A stretch of DNA of 64,000 bases from Gammaproteobacteria bacterium UBA2965 (GTDB taxonomy: Bacteria > Pseudomonadota > Gammaproteobacteria > Pseudomonadales > Azotimanducaceae): assembly GCA_002348385.1 (NCBI GenBank), contig DEBD01000013.1:224269-288268 (forward strand). The letters run 5' to 3'. Position numbers and translations under genes: made by a program. Shown in pieces: positions 17,697 to 27,390 of this stretch (within the stretch, counting starts at the first letter, position 1; the number at the start of each line of letters is the position of its first letter). The notes under the pieces were generated by a model. It was not told where the DNA came from and made no database searches. It was given only the letters and a program-made list of their open reading frames with translations.

Positions 17697-19001
17697 CTAA
17701 TCCCCACCCCGCTCGCGTTCGTCCAACTCGCGCAGCCGCGCAAGCCGGGCTTTGATCTTCGACTCCAGACCGCGCTCCGTCGGCTCGTAAAAATCCTGTG
17801 CCTCCATTTCATCGGGCCAGTAGTTCTCCCCCGCCGCATAGGCGTCGGGTTCAGTATGCGCGTAGCGATAGTCCTTGCCGTAATCCAGCGACTCCATGAG
17901 CGCCGTTGGGGCATTGCGCAGATGCAGCGGCACCGGGTGCGACTCCGACTCGCGAACAAAGGCGGATGCGGCATTGAAAGCGCTGTAGACGGCATTGCTT
18001 TTCGGCACGCTGGCGAGATACAGCACGGCCTGGGCCAGGGCTAATTCACCCTCAGGAGACCCAAGTCGCTCGTAGGCATCCCAGGCAGCCATGGCCACCT
18101 GCAACGCTCGTGGATCCGCATTGCCGATGTCTTCGCTGGCCATGCGAAGCACCCGGCGCGCGATGTACAGCGGATCGCAGCCACCATCGAGCATGCGGCA
18201 CAACCAGTACAGCGCAGCATCCACGGCACTACCACGCACCGCCTTGTGCAAGGCCGAAATTTGCTCGTAGAACTGATCGCCGCCTTTGTCGAAACGACGA
18301 TAGCGCGACCCCGCTGCTTCCGACACCAGCGCTTCGTCGATAAAGCCGTCGGCCAGTTGAGCCGTGACGTCCAGCAGATTCAGCAGACGGCGGGCATCTC
18401 CATCCGCCAGCGACACCAGCAATCCGCGGGCCTCGTCGGAGAGCTGCGCGTCCACAGGGCCTGCAATGGCGCGGTCTATCACCTGGTTCAACTCCGCATC
18501 CTCAAGCGCGCGCAGCACGTAAACCCGGGCACGGGAAAGTAACGCAGCATTGACCTCGAAGGATGGGTTCTCGGTGGTTGCGCCAATGAAGGTGATGGTG
18601 CCTTTCTCCACGTGGGGGAGAAAGGCGTCCTGCTGCGCCTTGTTGAAGCGGTGCACCTCATCCACGAACAGCACGGTGGACTCGCCCAGGTTGCGTACGG
18701 CCTGAGCCTGCTCCACGGCCTGACGAACGTCTTTCACACCGGCAAGTACCGCCGAAAGACTGACCCAACGCGCGCCAGCGCGCTCAGCCAACAGCTTTGC
18801 CAATGTGGTCTTTCCGGTACCTGGCGGGCCCCACAACACCATGGAGTGCAACCGGCCCGAGGCGGCCAGTTTGGCGAGCGGTTGGTGCTGGCCCAGCAGG
18901 TGTCGCTGGCCAACGAATTCCGCCAATGTAGTCGGCCTCAGGCGTTCGGCGAGCGGCGCATCATCCAGTACGTTCGTGCGCTGGTCATCCTCCAATAACA
19001 T
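17697..19001 (-). CDS. rarA: Replication-associated recombination protein RarA (MgsA)
   Basis: A 434-aa AAA+ ATPase related to clamp-loader subunits, acting at stalled forks. Walker A is GPPGTGKTT (58-66) and Walker B with sensor context is FVDEVHRFNKAQQDAFLPHVE. The C-terminal tetramerisation and SSB-interaction region is present. It overlaps the lolA 3' end by 17 bp, consistent with one ftsK-lolA-rarA-crcB-serS-cysG transcript. Confidence 0.95.
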   Translation of the reverse strand: MLLEDDQRTNVLDDAPLAERLRPTTLAEFVGQRHLLGQHQPLAKLAASGRLHSMVLWGPPGTGKTTLAKLLAERAGARWVSLSAVLAGVKDVRQAVEQAQAVRNLGESTVLFVDEVHRFNKAQQDAFLPHVEKGTITFIGATTENPSFEVNAALLSRARVYVLRALEDAELNQVIDRAIAGPVDAQLSDEARGLLVSLADGDARRLLNLLDVTAQLADGFIDEALVSEAAGSRYRRFDKGGDQFYEQISALHKAVRGSAVDAALYWLCRMLDGGCDPLYIARRVLRMASEDIGNADPRALQVAMAAWDAYERLGSPEGELALAQAVLYLASVPKSNAVYSAFNAASAFVRESESHPVPLHLRNAPTALMESLDYGKDYRYAHTEPDAYAAGENYWPDEMEAQDFYEPTERGLESKIKARLARLRELDERERGGD

Positions 19002-19596
19002 CGGTCCCCGCGGGCAAGGTCAGCGAGAAGTCGCTGGATTGTATCACCGTGCCTTCGGGCGCCGGGGTAAATTCAATATCCGTCACCTGCCCAAGTTGAT
19101 CAACGATGGACAGCCCCACCAGGGTATCCTGGTCAAATGCCAGGCGGATTTGCGAGTAAGCAGACTGCAAACTCAGCGGCTCCAGCACATATGCCTGTCC
19201 CTCGCCATCCTGGGCCACGCTGAAATCCGCCGCCAGGTCCGCGCCGGACTGCGTAAGCAGAGAGACGGGCGTATCCGCCAACACCTCATCCAACGCACGC
19301 AGGGTTACCTGGGCGAGGTCCGGATCGTACACTCGCAGGTACTGTTCATCTGCCAGGATGATCTGGGGATAGGGTTCGGTTATCTCCCACCTGAAGTGCG
19401 GCCGCAGCAGGAGCACCTGGCCTTTGGAACGTTCCAGCAACTCGCCATGGGGTCCACGAAGCTGTTGGATGAATCCGGCGGAATAGGCCGTCAGCGCGTC
19501 CAGTCGAGCCACCAACGCTTCGAGGGGATCCGCATGAGCGAGCGTCGCGACACTCAGCGCCCAGGAGCTAACGGCGATCCGGGACCAGAACTTCAC
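18985..19596 (-). CDS. lolA: Outer-membrane lipoprotein carrier LolA
   Basis: A 203-aa precursor with a signal peptide ending ATLAHA, then DPLEALVARLDAL. It shuttles lipoproteins from LolCDE to LolB through the periplasm. Diagnostic segments are AGFIQQLRGPHG and LRPHFRWEITEPYPQIILAD. It starts with GTG at 19596 inside the ftsK 3' end (29-bp overlap). Confidence 0.92.
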   Translation of the reverse strand: MKFWSRIAVSSWALSVATLAHADPLEALVARLDALTAYSAGFIQQLRGPHGELLERSKGQVLLLRPHFRWEITEPYPQIILADEQYLRVYDPDLAQVTLRALDEVLADTPVSLLTQSGADLAADFSVAQDGEGQAYVLEPLSLQSAYSQIRLAFDQDTLVGLSIVDQLGQVTDIEFTPAPEGTVIQSSDFSLTLPAGTDVIGG

Positions 19597-21814
19597 GACT
19601 GCCGTTACTGTTCATGGCGCTCACCACACCAGCCTCTTCCATAGCCTCGATGAGCCGAGCGGCCCGGTTGTAGCCAATGCGGAGCTTGCGCTGCACCGAC
19701 GATATGGATGCACGCCGCGATTCGATGACGAAGCTCACCGCCTCGTCGTACAGGGCGTCGTCCTGCTCGGCAGATCCACCTTCCTCGATCTGCACAAAGG
19801 GTTGGTCATCGCCACCGGTGACAATGCTCTCATCGTATTGAGGCTCACCACGTTGCTTCCAGTCCGCAACCACACGGTGAACCTCTTCGTCGTCCACAAA
19901 GGCGCCATGAACGCGCACGGGCATCGCGGTCCCTGGCGGCAGATAAAGCATGTCGCCGTGACCGAGCAGTTGCTCCGCGCCACCCTGATCCAGAATAGTG
20001 CGGGAGTCGACCTTGGAGCTCACCTGATAACTGATGCGGGTGGGGATGTTGGCTTTTATCAGGCCCGTGATCACATCCACCGACGGTCGCTGGGTCGCCA
20101 GCACGAGGTGGATACCTGCGGCACGGGCTTTTTGTGCAATTCGCGCTATGAGCTGTTCCACCTTCTTGCCGACGATCATCATCATGTCGGCGAATTCGTC
20201 GATCACCACCACAATCATGGGTAGGGGCTCAAGATTTGCGGGCTCGCCCTCTTGGTCAGCATCCCACAATGGATCTGAAATGGGCCGCCCCTTCTTAGCG
20301 GCCTCGCTCACCTGACGGTTGAATCCTGCTACGTTGCGCACGCCCAGAGCAGCCATCAACTTGTAGCGTCGCTCCATCTCGGCCACGCACCAGTTCAGGG
20401 CGTGTGCCGCTTCCTTCATGTCGGTGACCACCGGCGCCAGCAGATGCGGTATGCCTTCATAGACTGCCAACTCCAGCATCTTGGGATCCACCAGGATGAG
20501 GCGCACCTGCTCTGGTGTGGCCTTGCACAGAATGCTCAACAGCATCGCATTCACGCCCACAGACTTACCCGAGCCCGTCGTGCCTGCCACCAACAGGTGG
20601 GGCATACGGGTGATATCGGCAATCACGGGCTGACCGGCAATGTCCTTTCCCAGCGCCAGGGTCAGCGGCGATTTGGCATCCTGGAACAAGCCAGCGCTGC
20701 ACACCTCTTTGAGCCGAACCATCTCGCGGTGTTCGTTGGGAATCTCAATTCCCACCACCGACTTGCCGGGAATCACCTCCACGATGCGCACGCTAATCAC
20801 CGCCAGGGAACGGGCCAGGTCCTTCACCAAGGCACTGATCTTCTGAACCTTCACGCCTGCAGCGGGCTGCAGCTCGAATCGAGTGACCACCGGCCCGGGC
20901 AGCACCGATACTACCTGGGCATCCACTCCAAAATCCTTCAGCTTCAGCTCCAGCAAGCGCGACATGGCTTCCAGTGATTCTTCTGAATAGCCAAGTTGCG
21001 CGTCGTCGCTGGAATCATCCAGCAGGTCCAGGTCCGGGAGTTCCGCCGACGTCTTCAGATCGAAAAGCCGCTCCTGCTTCGCGCGCGGCGCGACCGATGG
21101 CTCCTTGGTCTGGATAGTGGGCTTTTTGCGCGTTTTGCGCTTGCCAACCTCTGCTTGCCGGGCCACCTCGCGTTCGGCAGCTAGTTTTTGCGCACCATGG
21201 CGGCCTGAAATGTAGGCGCGCCAAAGATCCAGCTGGCGATCCGCCCAGCTCAGCGTGGCAACGGTCGCGGTATGCAACAGACGTCCAGTAATCTCTGCCA
21301 GCCGAACCCAGCTGAACCCCGCGGCGGCTTGGGCGCCGGTGAGCAGGCCGGTGACGCACACCAGCGTCAAACCAATCCAACCGAACACCGGCGCACCAAC
21401 GGTAGCGAGCCAGTGGCCAACGATTCCACCCGCGCCCGCCGGCAGTGCCATGGAGACCAGGAAGTGCAACTGCGCCAGCACGCATCCGCAGACTAAAATG
21501 CCCATCCAGCCCAGCGCACGCACGCTGAAAAGCGCCCACGAAAGCTCTGCGTCACGGCTACGCAACAACCGGAAGCCTATAATCACCAGCGCCGGAGGCA
21601 GCAGATAAGCCATCAACCCGAACAAGTAGAGTGCCAGGTCGGCGAACAGCGCGCCGCTGGCACCCACCAGGTTGTGTACCTGGTTGCCAGAACCGCTGAA
21701 AGTGAAAGAGGGATCAGCGGGGGAGTAGGAAGCCATGGCCAACAAGGCGTACAACGCCGCGGCCGTGAGCCCAATCAGCCCGATTTCCCGTATCGGTACG
21801 CCGGTTGTGGTCAC
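19568..21814 (-). CDS. ftsK: DNA translocase FtsK
   Basis: A 748-aa septal DNA pump that resolves chromosome dimers with XerCD and helps assemble the divisome. Four to five N-terminal membrane helices (about residues 10-190) and a short charged linker precede the RecA-like motor with Walker A GTTGSGKS and Walker B VVVIDEFADMMM. A C-terminal gamma winged-helix domain for KOPS recognition follows (about 680-745). The GTG at 21814 is chosen because AAGGAG stands 6 nt upstream; an in-frame TTG 18 codons earlier lacks such a site. The linker is short compared with E. coli FtsK, as in many gammaproteobacteria. Confidence 0.94.
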   Translation of the reverse strand: MTTTGVPIREIGLIGLTAAALYALLAMASYSPADPSFTFSGSGNQVHNLVGASGALFADLALYLFGLMAYLLPPALVIIGFRLLRSRDAELSWALFSVRALGWMGILVCGCVLAQLHFLVSMALPAGAGGIVGHWLATVGAPVFGWIGLTLVCVTGLLTGAQAAAGFSWVRLAEITGRLLHTATVATLSWADRQLDLWRAYISGRHGAQKLAAEREVARQAEVGKRKTRKKPTIQTKEPSVAPRAKQERLFDLKTSAELPDLDLLDDSSDDAQLGYSEESLEAMSRLLELKLKDFGVDAQVVSVLPGPVVTRFELQPAAGVKVQKISALVKDLARSLAVISVRIVEVIPGKSVVGIEIPNEHREMVRLKEVCSAGLFQDAKSPLTLALGKDIAGQPVIADITRMPHLLVAGTTGSGKSVGVNAMLLSILCKATPEQVRLILVDPKMLELAVYEGIPHLLAPVVTDMKEAAHALNWCVAEMERRYKLMAALGVRNVAGFNRQVSEAAKKGRPISDPLWDADQEGEPANLEPLPMIVVVIDEFADMMMIVGKKVEQLIARIAQKARAAGIHLVLATQRPSVDVITGLIKANIPTRISYQVSSKVDSRTILDQGGAEQLLGHGDMLYLPPGTAMPVRVHGAFVDDEEVHRVVADWKQRGEPQYDESIVTGGDDQPFVQIEEGGSAEQDDALYDEAVSFVIESRRASISSVQRKLRIGYNRAARLIEAMEEAGVVSAMNSNGSREVLVPDRR

Positions 21815-21990
21815 GAATTTCTCCTTAAATCCGGGCGGGAGTTTATCCCCAAACCATTGATCCCACAAATTTGCATTTATTTCAGCCTGTTACCGAAATT
21901 ATCTCACCAAGCACTGTAGATCCTCAAGATACATGTCATCCCGCCAATCAGTGGGTATCATAGGCGCCTTTAGAGGAACCGCCGCCAAAC

Positions 21991-22281
21991 ATGCGACCCG
22001 ACAAAGCCAAAGTCGTCGACGAGATCTGGGACCAGGAACGCATCCGCTCGTTTCTGGACAAAGCCCCTATGGGAGAAGAAGCAGACCCCGACTATAGTGT
22101 GCTGCTTTACGCTTACCGCAGCATGCGTCCGGATGACTTCCGGGGGTTTCTGGATATGTTCTGCAAGCAGGGCCGCAACCTCAACGCACGCAGCAACACA
22201 GGCCTGACGCTGCTGCAAACCATCGCCCATCACCGCAAAGCAGCAGAATTCCGTAGCATAATCGAGGGCGCGCTGGCCTGA
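21991..22281 (+). CDS. PA4642-family small protein of unknown function
   Basis: A 96-aa acidic, soluble protein (MRPDKAKVVDEIWDQERIRSFL, then YRSMRPDDFRGFLDMF and a Leu-rich C-terminus). It resembles the uncharacterised PA4642 family of Pseudomonas, from memory. It is divergent from ftsK across 176 bp and ends 10 bp before aat. Confidence 0.7.
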   Translation: MRPDKAKVVDEIWDQERIRSFLDKAPMGEEADPDYSVLLYAYRSMRPDDFRGFLDMFCKQGRNLNARSNTGLTLLQTIAHHRKAAEFRSIIEGALA

Positions 22282-22291
22282 GGCGCGGGCA

Positions 22292-23011
22292 TTGACCGCG
22301 CTTGCCCATCTAAATCCCCACCAGGTGGGCTTTCCGCCCGCAGACCGCGCCCTGCGCGACCCCAACGGCCTGCTGGCAGTGGGCGGTGCCCTCACCCCGC
22401 AGTGGCTGCTGTGCGCCTACAGTAACGGCATATTTCCCTGGTTCCACGACGACGACAGCCACATCATGTGGTGGAGCCCGGATCCACGCGCGGTATTGAA
22501 GCTGGACGAATTCAAGGTTTCGAGAAGCTTGCGTAAGCGGTTGCGCAACGGGGGTATGGCAGTCACCTTCGACCAATCCTTCTCCAAGGTGGTTGACGGT
22601 TGCTCCGCACCCCGAGCGGACGCCAACGGCACCTGGATCACGCCCGCAATGCGTAACGCTTACTGCCAACTCCACCAGGCAGGGTTCGCCCACTCCGTGG
22701 AAGTGTGGCAGAACACCGAATTGGTAGGTGGCCTATATGGACTGTCGCTGGGGCGAATGTTCTTTGGCGAGTCCATGTACTCCCGGGTCCGCGACGCCTC
22801 CAAGGTGGCTCTATATTGCCTGGTCATGCAGTTGCGGCGGTGGAATTTCGACCTGATAGACTGTCAGATCATGAACGACCATCTGGCCAGCCTCGGCGCC
22901 ACCAGCCTGCCCCGCGCGACGTTTCTGCGGGTCCTGGCTGCCACCTTGCGGCAACCGACGCGATCCGGCCCCTGGGTATACGAAGCCGACCCTTATGCCG
23001 GAACGTCATGA
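22292..23011 (+). CDS. aat: Leucyl/phenylalanyl-tRNA-protein transferase
   Basis: A 239-aa enzyme that adds Leu or Phe to proteins with N-terminal Arg or Lys, creating primary N-degrons. Signatures are FPPADRALRDPNGLLAVGG, SNGIFPWF and WWSPDPRAVL, with VGGLYGLSLGRMFFGESM in the catalytic core. It appears to start with TTG at 22292, since no ATG or GTG fits the conserved N-terminus; the ribosome-binding site is weak. It overlaps bpt by ATGA. Confidence 0.93.
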   Translation: MTALAHLNPHQVGFPPADRALRDPNGLLAVGGALTPQWLLCAYSNGIFPWFHDDDSHIMWWSPDPRAVLKLDEFKVSRSLRKRLRNGGMAVTFDQSFSKVVDGCSAPRADANGTWITPAMRNAYCQLHQAGFAHSVEVWQNTELVGGLYGLSLGRMFFGESMYSRVRDASKVALYCLVMQLRRWNFDLIDCQIMNDHLASLGATSLPRATFLRVLAATLRQPTRSGPWVYEADPYAGTS

Positions 23012-23718
23012 AGGAAGAACACGGCGAGCACCATTTCTTCATCACTCCTGCCCACCCGTGCAGCTATCTAGCGCGCCGTAATGCGCGCACATTATTCCTG
23101 GATCCCCGTGAAGCCATCTCGCCAGCGACCTATCAGCGCTTGACCGAAAAGGGATTTCGACGCAGCGGCAGTCATGTATATCGTCCTCACTGCAAGACCT
23201 GTCAGGCTTGTGTGCCCACACGCGTGCCCGTGGAAAGATTTGTTGCTCGCCGCAGCCAGCGTCGGGTGTTGCAGCGCAACGCCGACGTTCATGTGCGCGT
23301 GGAACCCGCAAGCTACGCCCACCGCTACTACGATCTGTACTCGCGCTATATCAGCGGCCGGCACATGGACGGGGATATGTACCCACCATCGAAAGACCAA
23401 TTCCGTTCCTTTCTGCTCAGCCAGTGGTCCGACACTCGTTTTGTTTCCTGCTACCTCAACGACCGGCTGATCTCGGTAGCGGTGACCGACATGCAAACCA
23501 ACGGATTGTCGGCAATCTATACGTTCTTTGATCCCGAGGAGTCATCGCGGAGCCTTGGCGTGTACAGCGTGCTCAAACAGATCGAACTGTGCGCCGATCT
23601 TGATGTTCCTTATCTTTATCTCGGCTACTGGATAAAGGATTCACGAAAGATGTCCTACAAGACCGACTACCGACCGGTCGAACTGCTGGTCCATGGGCGC
23701 TGGGTAACCATTGGATAG
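23008..23718 (+). CDS. bpt: Bacterial protein leucyltransferase Bpt (arginyltransferase-like)
   Basis: A 236-aa protein of the ATE family; bacterial members conjugate Leu to N-terminal Asp or Glu. The Cys cluster HCKTCQACVP (near residues 61-70) and the C-terminal YLYLGYWIKDSRKMSYKTDYRP motif are diagnostic. The ATG overlaps the aat stop, so both transferases are likely made from one message. The substrate pool then passes to ClpS-ClpA encoded nearby. Confidence 0.93.
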   Translation: MKEEHGEHHFFITPAHPCSYLARRNARTLFLDPREAISPATYQRLTEKGFRRSGSHVYRPHCKTCQACVPTRVPVERFVARRSQRRVLQRNADVHVRVEPASYAHRYYDLYSRYISGRHMDGDMYPPSKDQFRSFLLSQWSDTRFVSCYLNDRLISVAVTDMQTNGLSAIYTFFDPEESSRSLGVYSVLKQIELCADLDVPYLYLGYWIKDSRKMSYKTDYRPVELLVHGRWVTIG

Positions 23719-23898
23719 TTTGTCGTACTAGCCGGGCAGCGCCTGCGCTGGGTAGTCATTTGGTTGACTGCAAATACCGGTGAAGGGTGGCACTTCGCGA
23801 GCCCTTGGGGCAGAATTCACGCCGCGCGCGGTTGGCGACGGTGGTCGTTGTCGAAGCCAAACATGCCAATAGGCAGTGTCGAACCGAATTAGGGACCC

Positions 23899-24114
23899 AT
23901 GGCCAAAGAAGAACAGATCGAGATGGAAGGTACGGTGGTAGACACCCTGCCCAACACCATGTTTCGAGTGCAACTGGAGAATGGTCACGTGGTGACCGCA
24001 CACATCTCGGGCAAGATGCGCAAAAACTACATTCGTATCCTCACCGGCGACAAGGTCAAGGTGGAACTTACTCCCTACGACCTGAGTAAGGGCCGCATCA
24101 CCTTTCGCAATTAG
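23899..24114 (+). CDS. infA: Translation initiation factor IF-1
   Basis: A 71-aa S1/OB-fold protein nearly invariant in the class (MAKEEQIEMEGTVVDTLPNTMF). It binds the ribosomal A site during initiation. It converges on clpA with 13 bp between stops. The 180 bp upstream carries no other gene. Confidence 0.97.
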   Translation: MAKEEQIEMEGTVVDTLPNTMFRVQLENGHVVTAHISGKMRKNYIRILTGDKVKVELTPYDLSKGRITFRN

Positions 24115-24127
24115 GCTCGTCCGCTAG

Positions 24128-26410
24128 CTAGGCTGTTTCCACCGCCTCCTGGGATGTGCCTTCGCACTCCAGATGCAGATCGTCGCCTTTTACGGTCACG
24201 TGAACGGTGCCGCCGTTCTTGGATAGCACGCCAAACAGCACGTCCTCGGCAAGCTGTCGTTTGATTCGTTCCTGAATCAAGCGCTGCATTGGCCGCGCAC
24301 CCATCTTTTCGTCGTAGCCTTCCCGCGCAAGCCATTCACGCGCCGCTTCGTCGACATCCAGCATCACCTTCTTCTCGTCTAGCTGGGCTTGCAGCTCCGT
24401 GAGGAACTTGTCGACAACCGTCTTGATGACATCGACGCCCAGCGAGCGGAACATCACCATGGTATCCAGACGGTTTCTGAATTCAGGCGTGAACATCTTC
24501 TTAATGGCTTCCATGCCGTCGGTGGTATGGTCCTGCTCAGTGAACCCGATAGACGCGCGGCTCATGTCCTGTGCGCCAGCGTTGGTGGTCATGATCAGCA
24601 CCACATTGCGGAAGTCTGCCTTGCGACCGTTGTTGTCGGTCAAGGTGCCATGATCCATTACCTGCAATAGCAGGTTGAATACCTCCGGGTGTGCCTTTTC
24701 GATCTCGTCGAGCAGCACCACGCTGTGGGGATGCTTGGTAACGGCTTCGGTAAGCAGCCCGCCCTGGTCGAATCCGACGTAGCCGGGCGGCGCTCCAATG
24801 AGTCTGGATACCGTGTGACGCTCCATGTACTCGGACATGTCGTAGCGCAACAGCTCCACACCCATAATGTTCGCAAGCTGTCGGCACACCTCCGTCTTGC
24901 CGACCCCAGTGGGGCCGGCGAACAGAAACGAACCGATAGGCTTTTCTCCGGATTTCAGACCGGCGCGGGACAGCTTGATGGCAGACGCTAGGGTATCGAT
25001 CGCCTCGTCCTGGCCGAATACAACCATCTTGAGCTTGGCATCCAGATCCTTGAGGGCTTCCTTGTCAGAGGTAGTGACCTGATTGGATGGAATCCGCGCG
25101 ATCTTCGCTACCACCATCTCCACATCGGTGGCGCCGATGCTCTTCTTGCGCTTGCTGGCACTCACCAGTTGTTGAGCCGCACCGGCTTCGTCCAGCACAT
25201 CGATGGCTTTGTCCGGCTGGAAGCGGTCGGTGATGTAGCGATCGGCCAACTCCGCGGCGGCCCGTAACGCCTTATCCGTATACCGCAGGTGGTAGTGATC
25301 TTCGAATCTGGACTTGAGACCTTTCAGGATCTTGTAGGTGTCGTTCACGTCGGGCTCGCTCACATCGATCTTCTGAAAACGCCGGGATAGCGCCCGATCC
25401 TTGTCGAAAATTCCTCGATATTCCTGATACGTGGTGGAACCCATGCAGCGGATATCCCCCGACGTCAACATGGGTTTGAGCAGGTTTGAAGCGTCCATGA
25501 CGCCCCCGCTGGCAGCGCCGGCGCCGATGATGGTATGCACCTCATCTATGAAGAGTATCGCCCCTTCATCTTTTTTCAGTTCCGCTAGAATCAGCTTGAA
25601 GCGTTTCTCGAAATCACCGCGGTATTTGGTGCCGGCCAAGAGCGCGCCCATGTCCAGGGCGTAGATGGTGCCGGTAGCGACCACATCGGGTACCTGACCA
25701 TCCACAATGCGCTTGGCCAGCCCTTCGGCGATGGCGGTTTTGCCCACACCTGACTCGCCCACCAGCAGCGGGTTGTTCTTACGGCGACGGCACAGCACCT
25801 GGATGACACGCTCCAGCTCCTGCTCCCGACCCACCAACGGGTCGATGCGACCGTTGCGCGCTTGTTCGTTCAGGTTGGTGGCGAACGCCTCCAAAGCGCT
25901 CTGCCCGCCCGCTTCACCGTCCAATCCTTCTTCTTCCGGGTCGCCAACGGGTTCCGCGGAATCGTCCTGCCCCGTCACCTTGGAGATACCGTGAGCGATG
26001 TAATTGACAACATCGATTCGAGCAATGTTCTGCTGCTTGAGGAAGAAAACGGCCTGGCTCTCCTGCTCGCTGAAGATGGCCACCAACACGTTGCCGCCGG
26101 TTACTTCCTTACGGCCGGAGGATTGCACATGGAAGACCGCTCGTTGCAGCACCCGCTGGAAGCCCAACGTGGGCTGGGTTTCCCGGTCGGAATCACCTGC
26201 CGGAATCAGCGGCGTGGTGGATTCGATGTATTCCTTGAGATCGCTGCGGAGTCGTTCCACGTCCGCGCCCACTTTCTCGAGGACATCCAATGCCACGTCG
26301 TTGTTTAGCAGTGCCAGCAACAAGTGCTCCACCGTCATGAACTCGTGGCGCTTGTCCTTCGCGTCGCGAAAGGCTTCGTTCAGGGTAACTTCCAGGTCTT
26401 TACTGAGCAT
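24128..26410 (-). CDS. clpA: ATP-dependent Clp protease ATP-binding subunit ClpA
   Basis: A 760-aa Hsp100 unfoldase that feeds ClpP. The N-terminal double Clp-N domain (residues 1-145) docks ClpS. The first AAA domain has GESGVGKT (near 214-221) and the second GPTGVGKT (near 497-504); the middle coiled insertion of ClpB is absent. It follows clpS on the same strand with 42 bp between, the usual clpS-clpA pair. Confidence 0.96.
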   Translation of the reverse strand: MLSKDLEVTLNEAFRDAKDKRHEFMTVEHLLLALLNNDVALDVLEKVGADVERLRSDLKEYIESTTPLIPAGDSDRETQPTLGFQRVLQRAVFHVQSSGRKEVTGGNVLVAIFSEQESQAVFFLKQQNIARIDVVNYIAHGISKVTGQDDSAEPVGDPEEEGLDGEAGGQSALEAFATNLNEQARNGRIDPLVGREQELERVIQVLCRRRKNNPLLVGESGVGKTAIAEGLAKRIVDGQVPDVVATGTIYALDMGALLAGTKYRGDFEKRFKLILAELKKDEGAILFIDEVHTIIGAGAASGGVMDASNLLKPMLTSGDIRCMGSTTYQEYRGIFDKDRALSRRFQKIDVSEPDVNDTYKILKGLKSRFEDHYHLRYTDKALRAAAELADRYITDRFQPDKAIDVLDEAGAAQQLVSASKRKKSIGATDVEMVVAKIARIPSNQVTTSDKEALKDLDAKLKMVVFGQDEAIDTLASAIKLSRAGLKSGEKPIGSFLFAGPTGVGKTEVCRQLANIMGVELLRYDMSEYMERHTVSRLIGAPPGYVGFDQGGLLTEAVTKHPHSVVLLDEIEKAHPEVFNLLLQVMDHGTLTDNNGRKADFRNVVLIMTTNAGAQDMSRASIGFTEQDHTTDGMEAIKKMFTPEFRNRLDTMVMFRSLGVDVIKTVVDKFLTELQAQLDEKKVMLDVDEAAREWLAREGYDEKMGARPMQRLIQERIKRQLAEDVLFGVLSKNGGTVHVTVKGDDLHLECEGTSQEAVETA

Positions 26411-26452
26411 TAGCTAATTGAAGTTCCGTTAATGATTTCAATTTGAGACAGG

Positions 26453-26839
26453 TCAGTCAGTCATCTCTACCGTCGAGATCAGCGGATGCTGGTTCTCTTG
26501 TGCATATTGATTCACCTGTTCCGATTTAGTTTCCGCAATATCACGCGGAAATATACCAACCACGGCGGCACCTTGAGTGTGCACAGTTAGCATGATCTGT
26601 GTGGCTTTCTCACGATCCATGGCAAAAAAGATTTCCAGAACGTGTACCACGAATTCCATTGGGGTGTAGTCATCGTTGAGTAGAAGCACCTTATACATGG
26701 GCGGCCGCTTGAGCTTCGGTTTGGCGGTGGCAGTCGCCAACCCGCCATCTTGGTCGCCTTGGTCGCCACCGTCCTGCCCATGCCACCTCGCCATGAGACG
26801 CCAATCAACCTGCTCAATAACTTTGATACTACCAGTCAT
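26453..26839 (-). CDS. clpS: Clp protease adaptor ClpS
   Basis: The adaptor delivers N-degron substrates to ClpA. The core PPMYKVLLLNDDYTPMEFVVHVL, the VHTQGAAVVGIFPRDIAE segment and the C-terminal HPL motif are all present. Start choice is uncertain: ATG at 26839 gives 128 aa and ATG at 26794 gives 113 aa, neither with a clear ribosome-binding site. It is divergent from cspD. Confidence 0.92.
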   Translation of the reverse strand: MTGSIKVIEQVDWRLMARWHGQDGGDQGDQDGGLATATAKPKLKRPPMYKVLLLNDDYTPMEFVVHVLEIFFAMDREKATQIMLTVHTQGAAVVGIFPRDIAETKSEQVNQYAQENQHPLISTVEMTD

Positions 26840-27048
26840 CGGGATCTGCGGCTTAACCAGCCCCCAGACCGGACCAGGGACGTACCGTATCGCGTTGCAC
26901 TCGCGTCGCATTCCACAATAAATAGGGCTTGGGCGTAATAATACAGGGATCTGCGGGCCTTGACTAAGCAGGAAAATCAATGGAGAGTCGGGATTACTGG
27001 GGAGCGGCACCCCCGAGGACGGTTGTTCCTGGGTGCCAGGAGTGGGGC

Positions 27049-27363
27049 ATGGCGAAAGGAAAGGTAAAGTGGTTTAACAACGCCAAGGGGTACGGCTTCA
27101 TTCTTGCCGAAGAAGGCGGCGAAGACCTCTTTGCGCACTATTCCTCCATACAGATGGACGGATACAAGACGCTCAAAGCTGGCCAGGAGGTCGACTTCGA
27201 ACTCATGGAAGGCCCAAAGGGCTGCCACGCGGTGAACATCCGCCTCGAATCAGACCCTGATTCCGAAGCATCCCCGGAAGCAGTTAATGAGTCTGCCCCC
27301 AGTGAATCCGCGGCGGATGCCTTAGAGCAACGCGACACTTCGCCGATGGCAGAGCACTCCTAG
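27049..27363 (+). CDS. cspD: Cold-shock-like protein CspD with long acidic tail
   Basis: A 104-aa protein. Residues 1-70 form a cold-shock domain with RNP1 KGYGFI and RNP2 LFAHY, plus the CspD-type segment HYSSIQMDGYKTLKAGQ. CspD binds single-stranded DNA and inhibits replication in E. coli. Residues about 66-104 form an unusual Glu/Ser/Ala-rich tail; E. coli CspD is 74 aa. The ATG at 27049 has AGGAG 5-6 nt upstream; an in-frame upstream start lacks support. The clpS-cspD divergent arrangement is conserved in the class. Confidence 0.92.
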   Translation: MAKGKVKWFNNAKGYGFILAEEGGEDLFAHYSSIQMDGYKTLKAGQEVDFELMEGPKGCHAVNIRLESDPDSEASPEAVNESAPSESAADALEQRDTSPMAEHS

Positions 27364-27390
27364 CGAGTACCGCGCGCCCGAGTATACGGC

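Noticed and set aside
23740..23770. GC-rich CAGCGC/GCGCTG palindrome after bpt as a terminator
   Set aside because: The loop is only 2 nt and no T tract follows on either strand.
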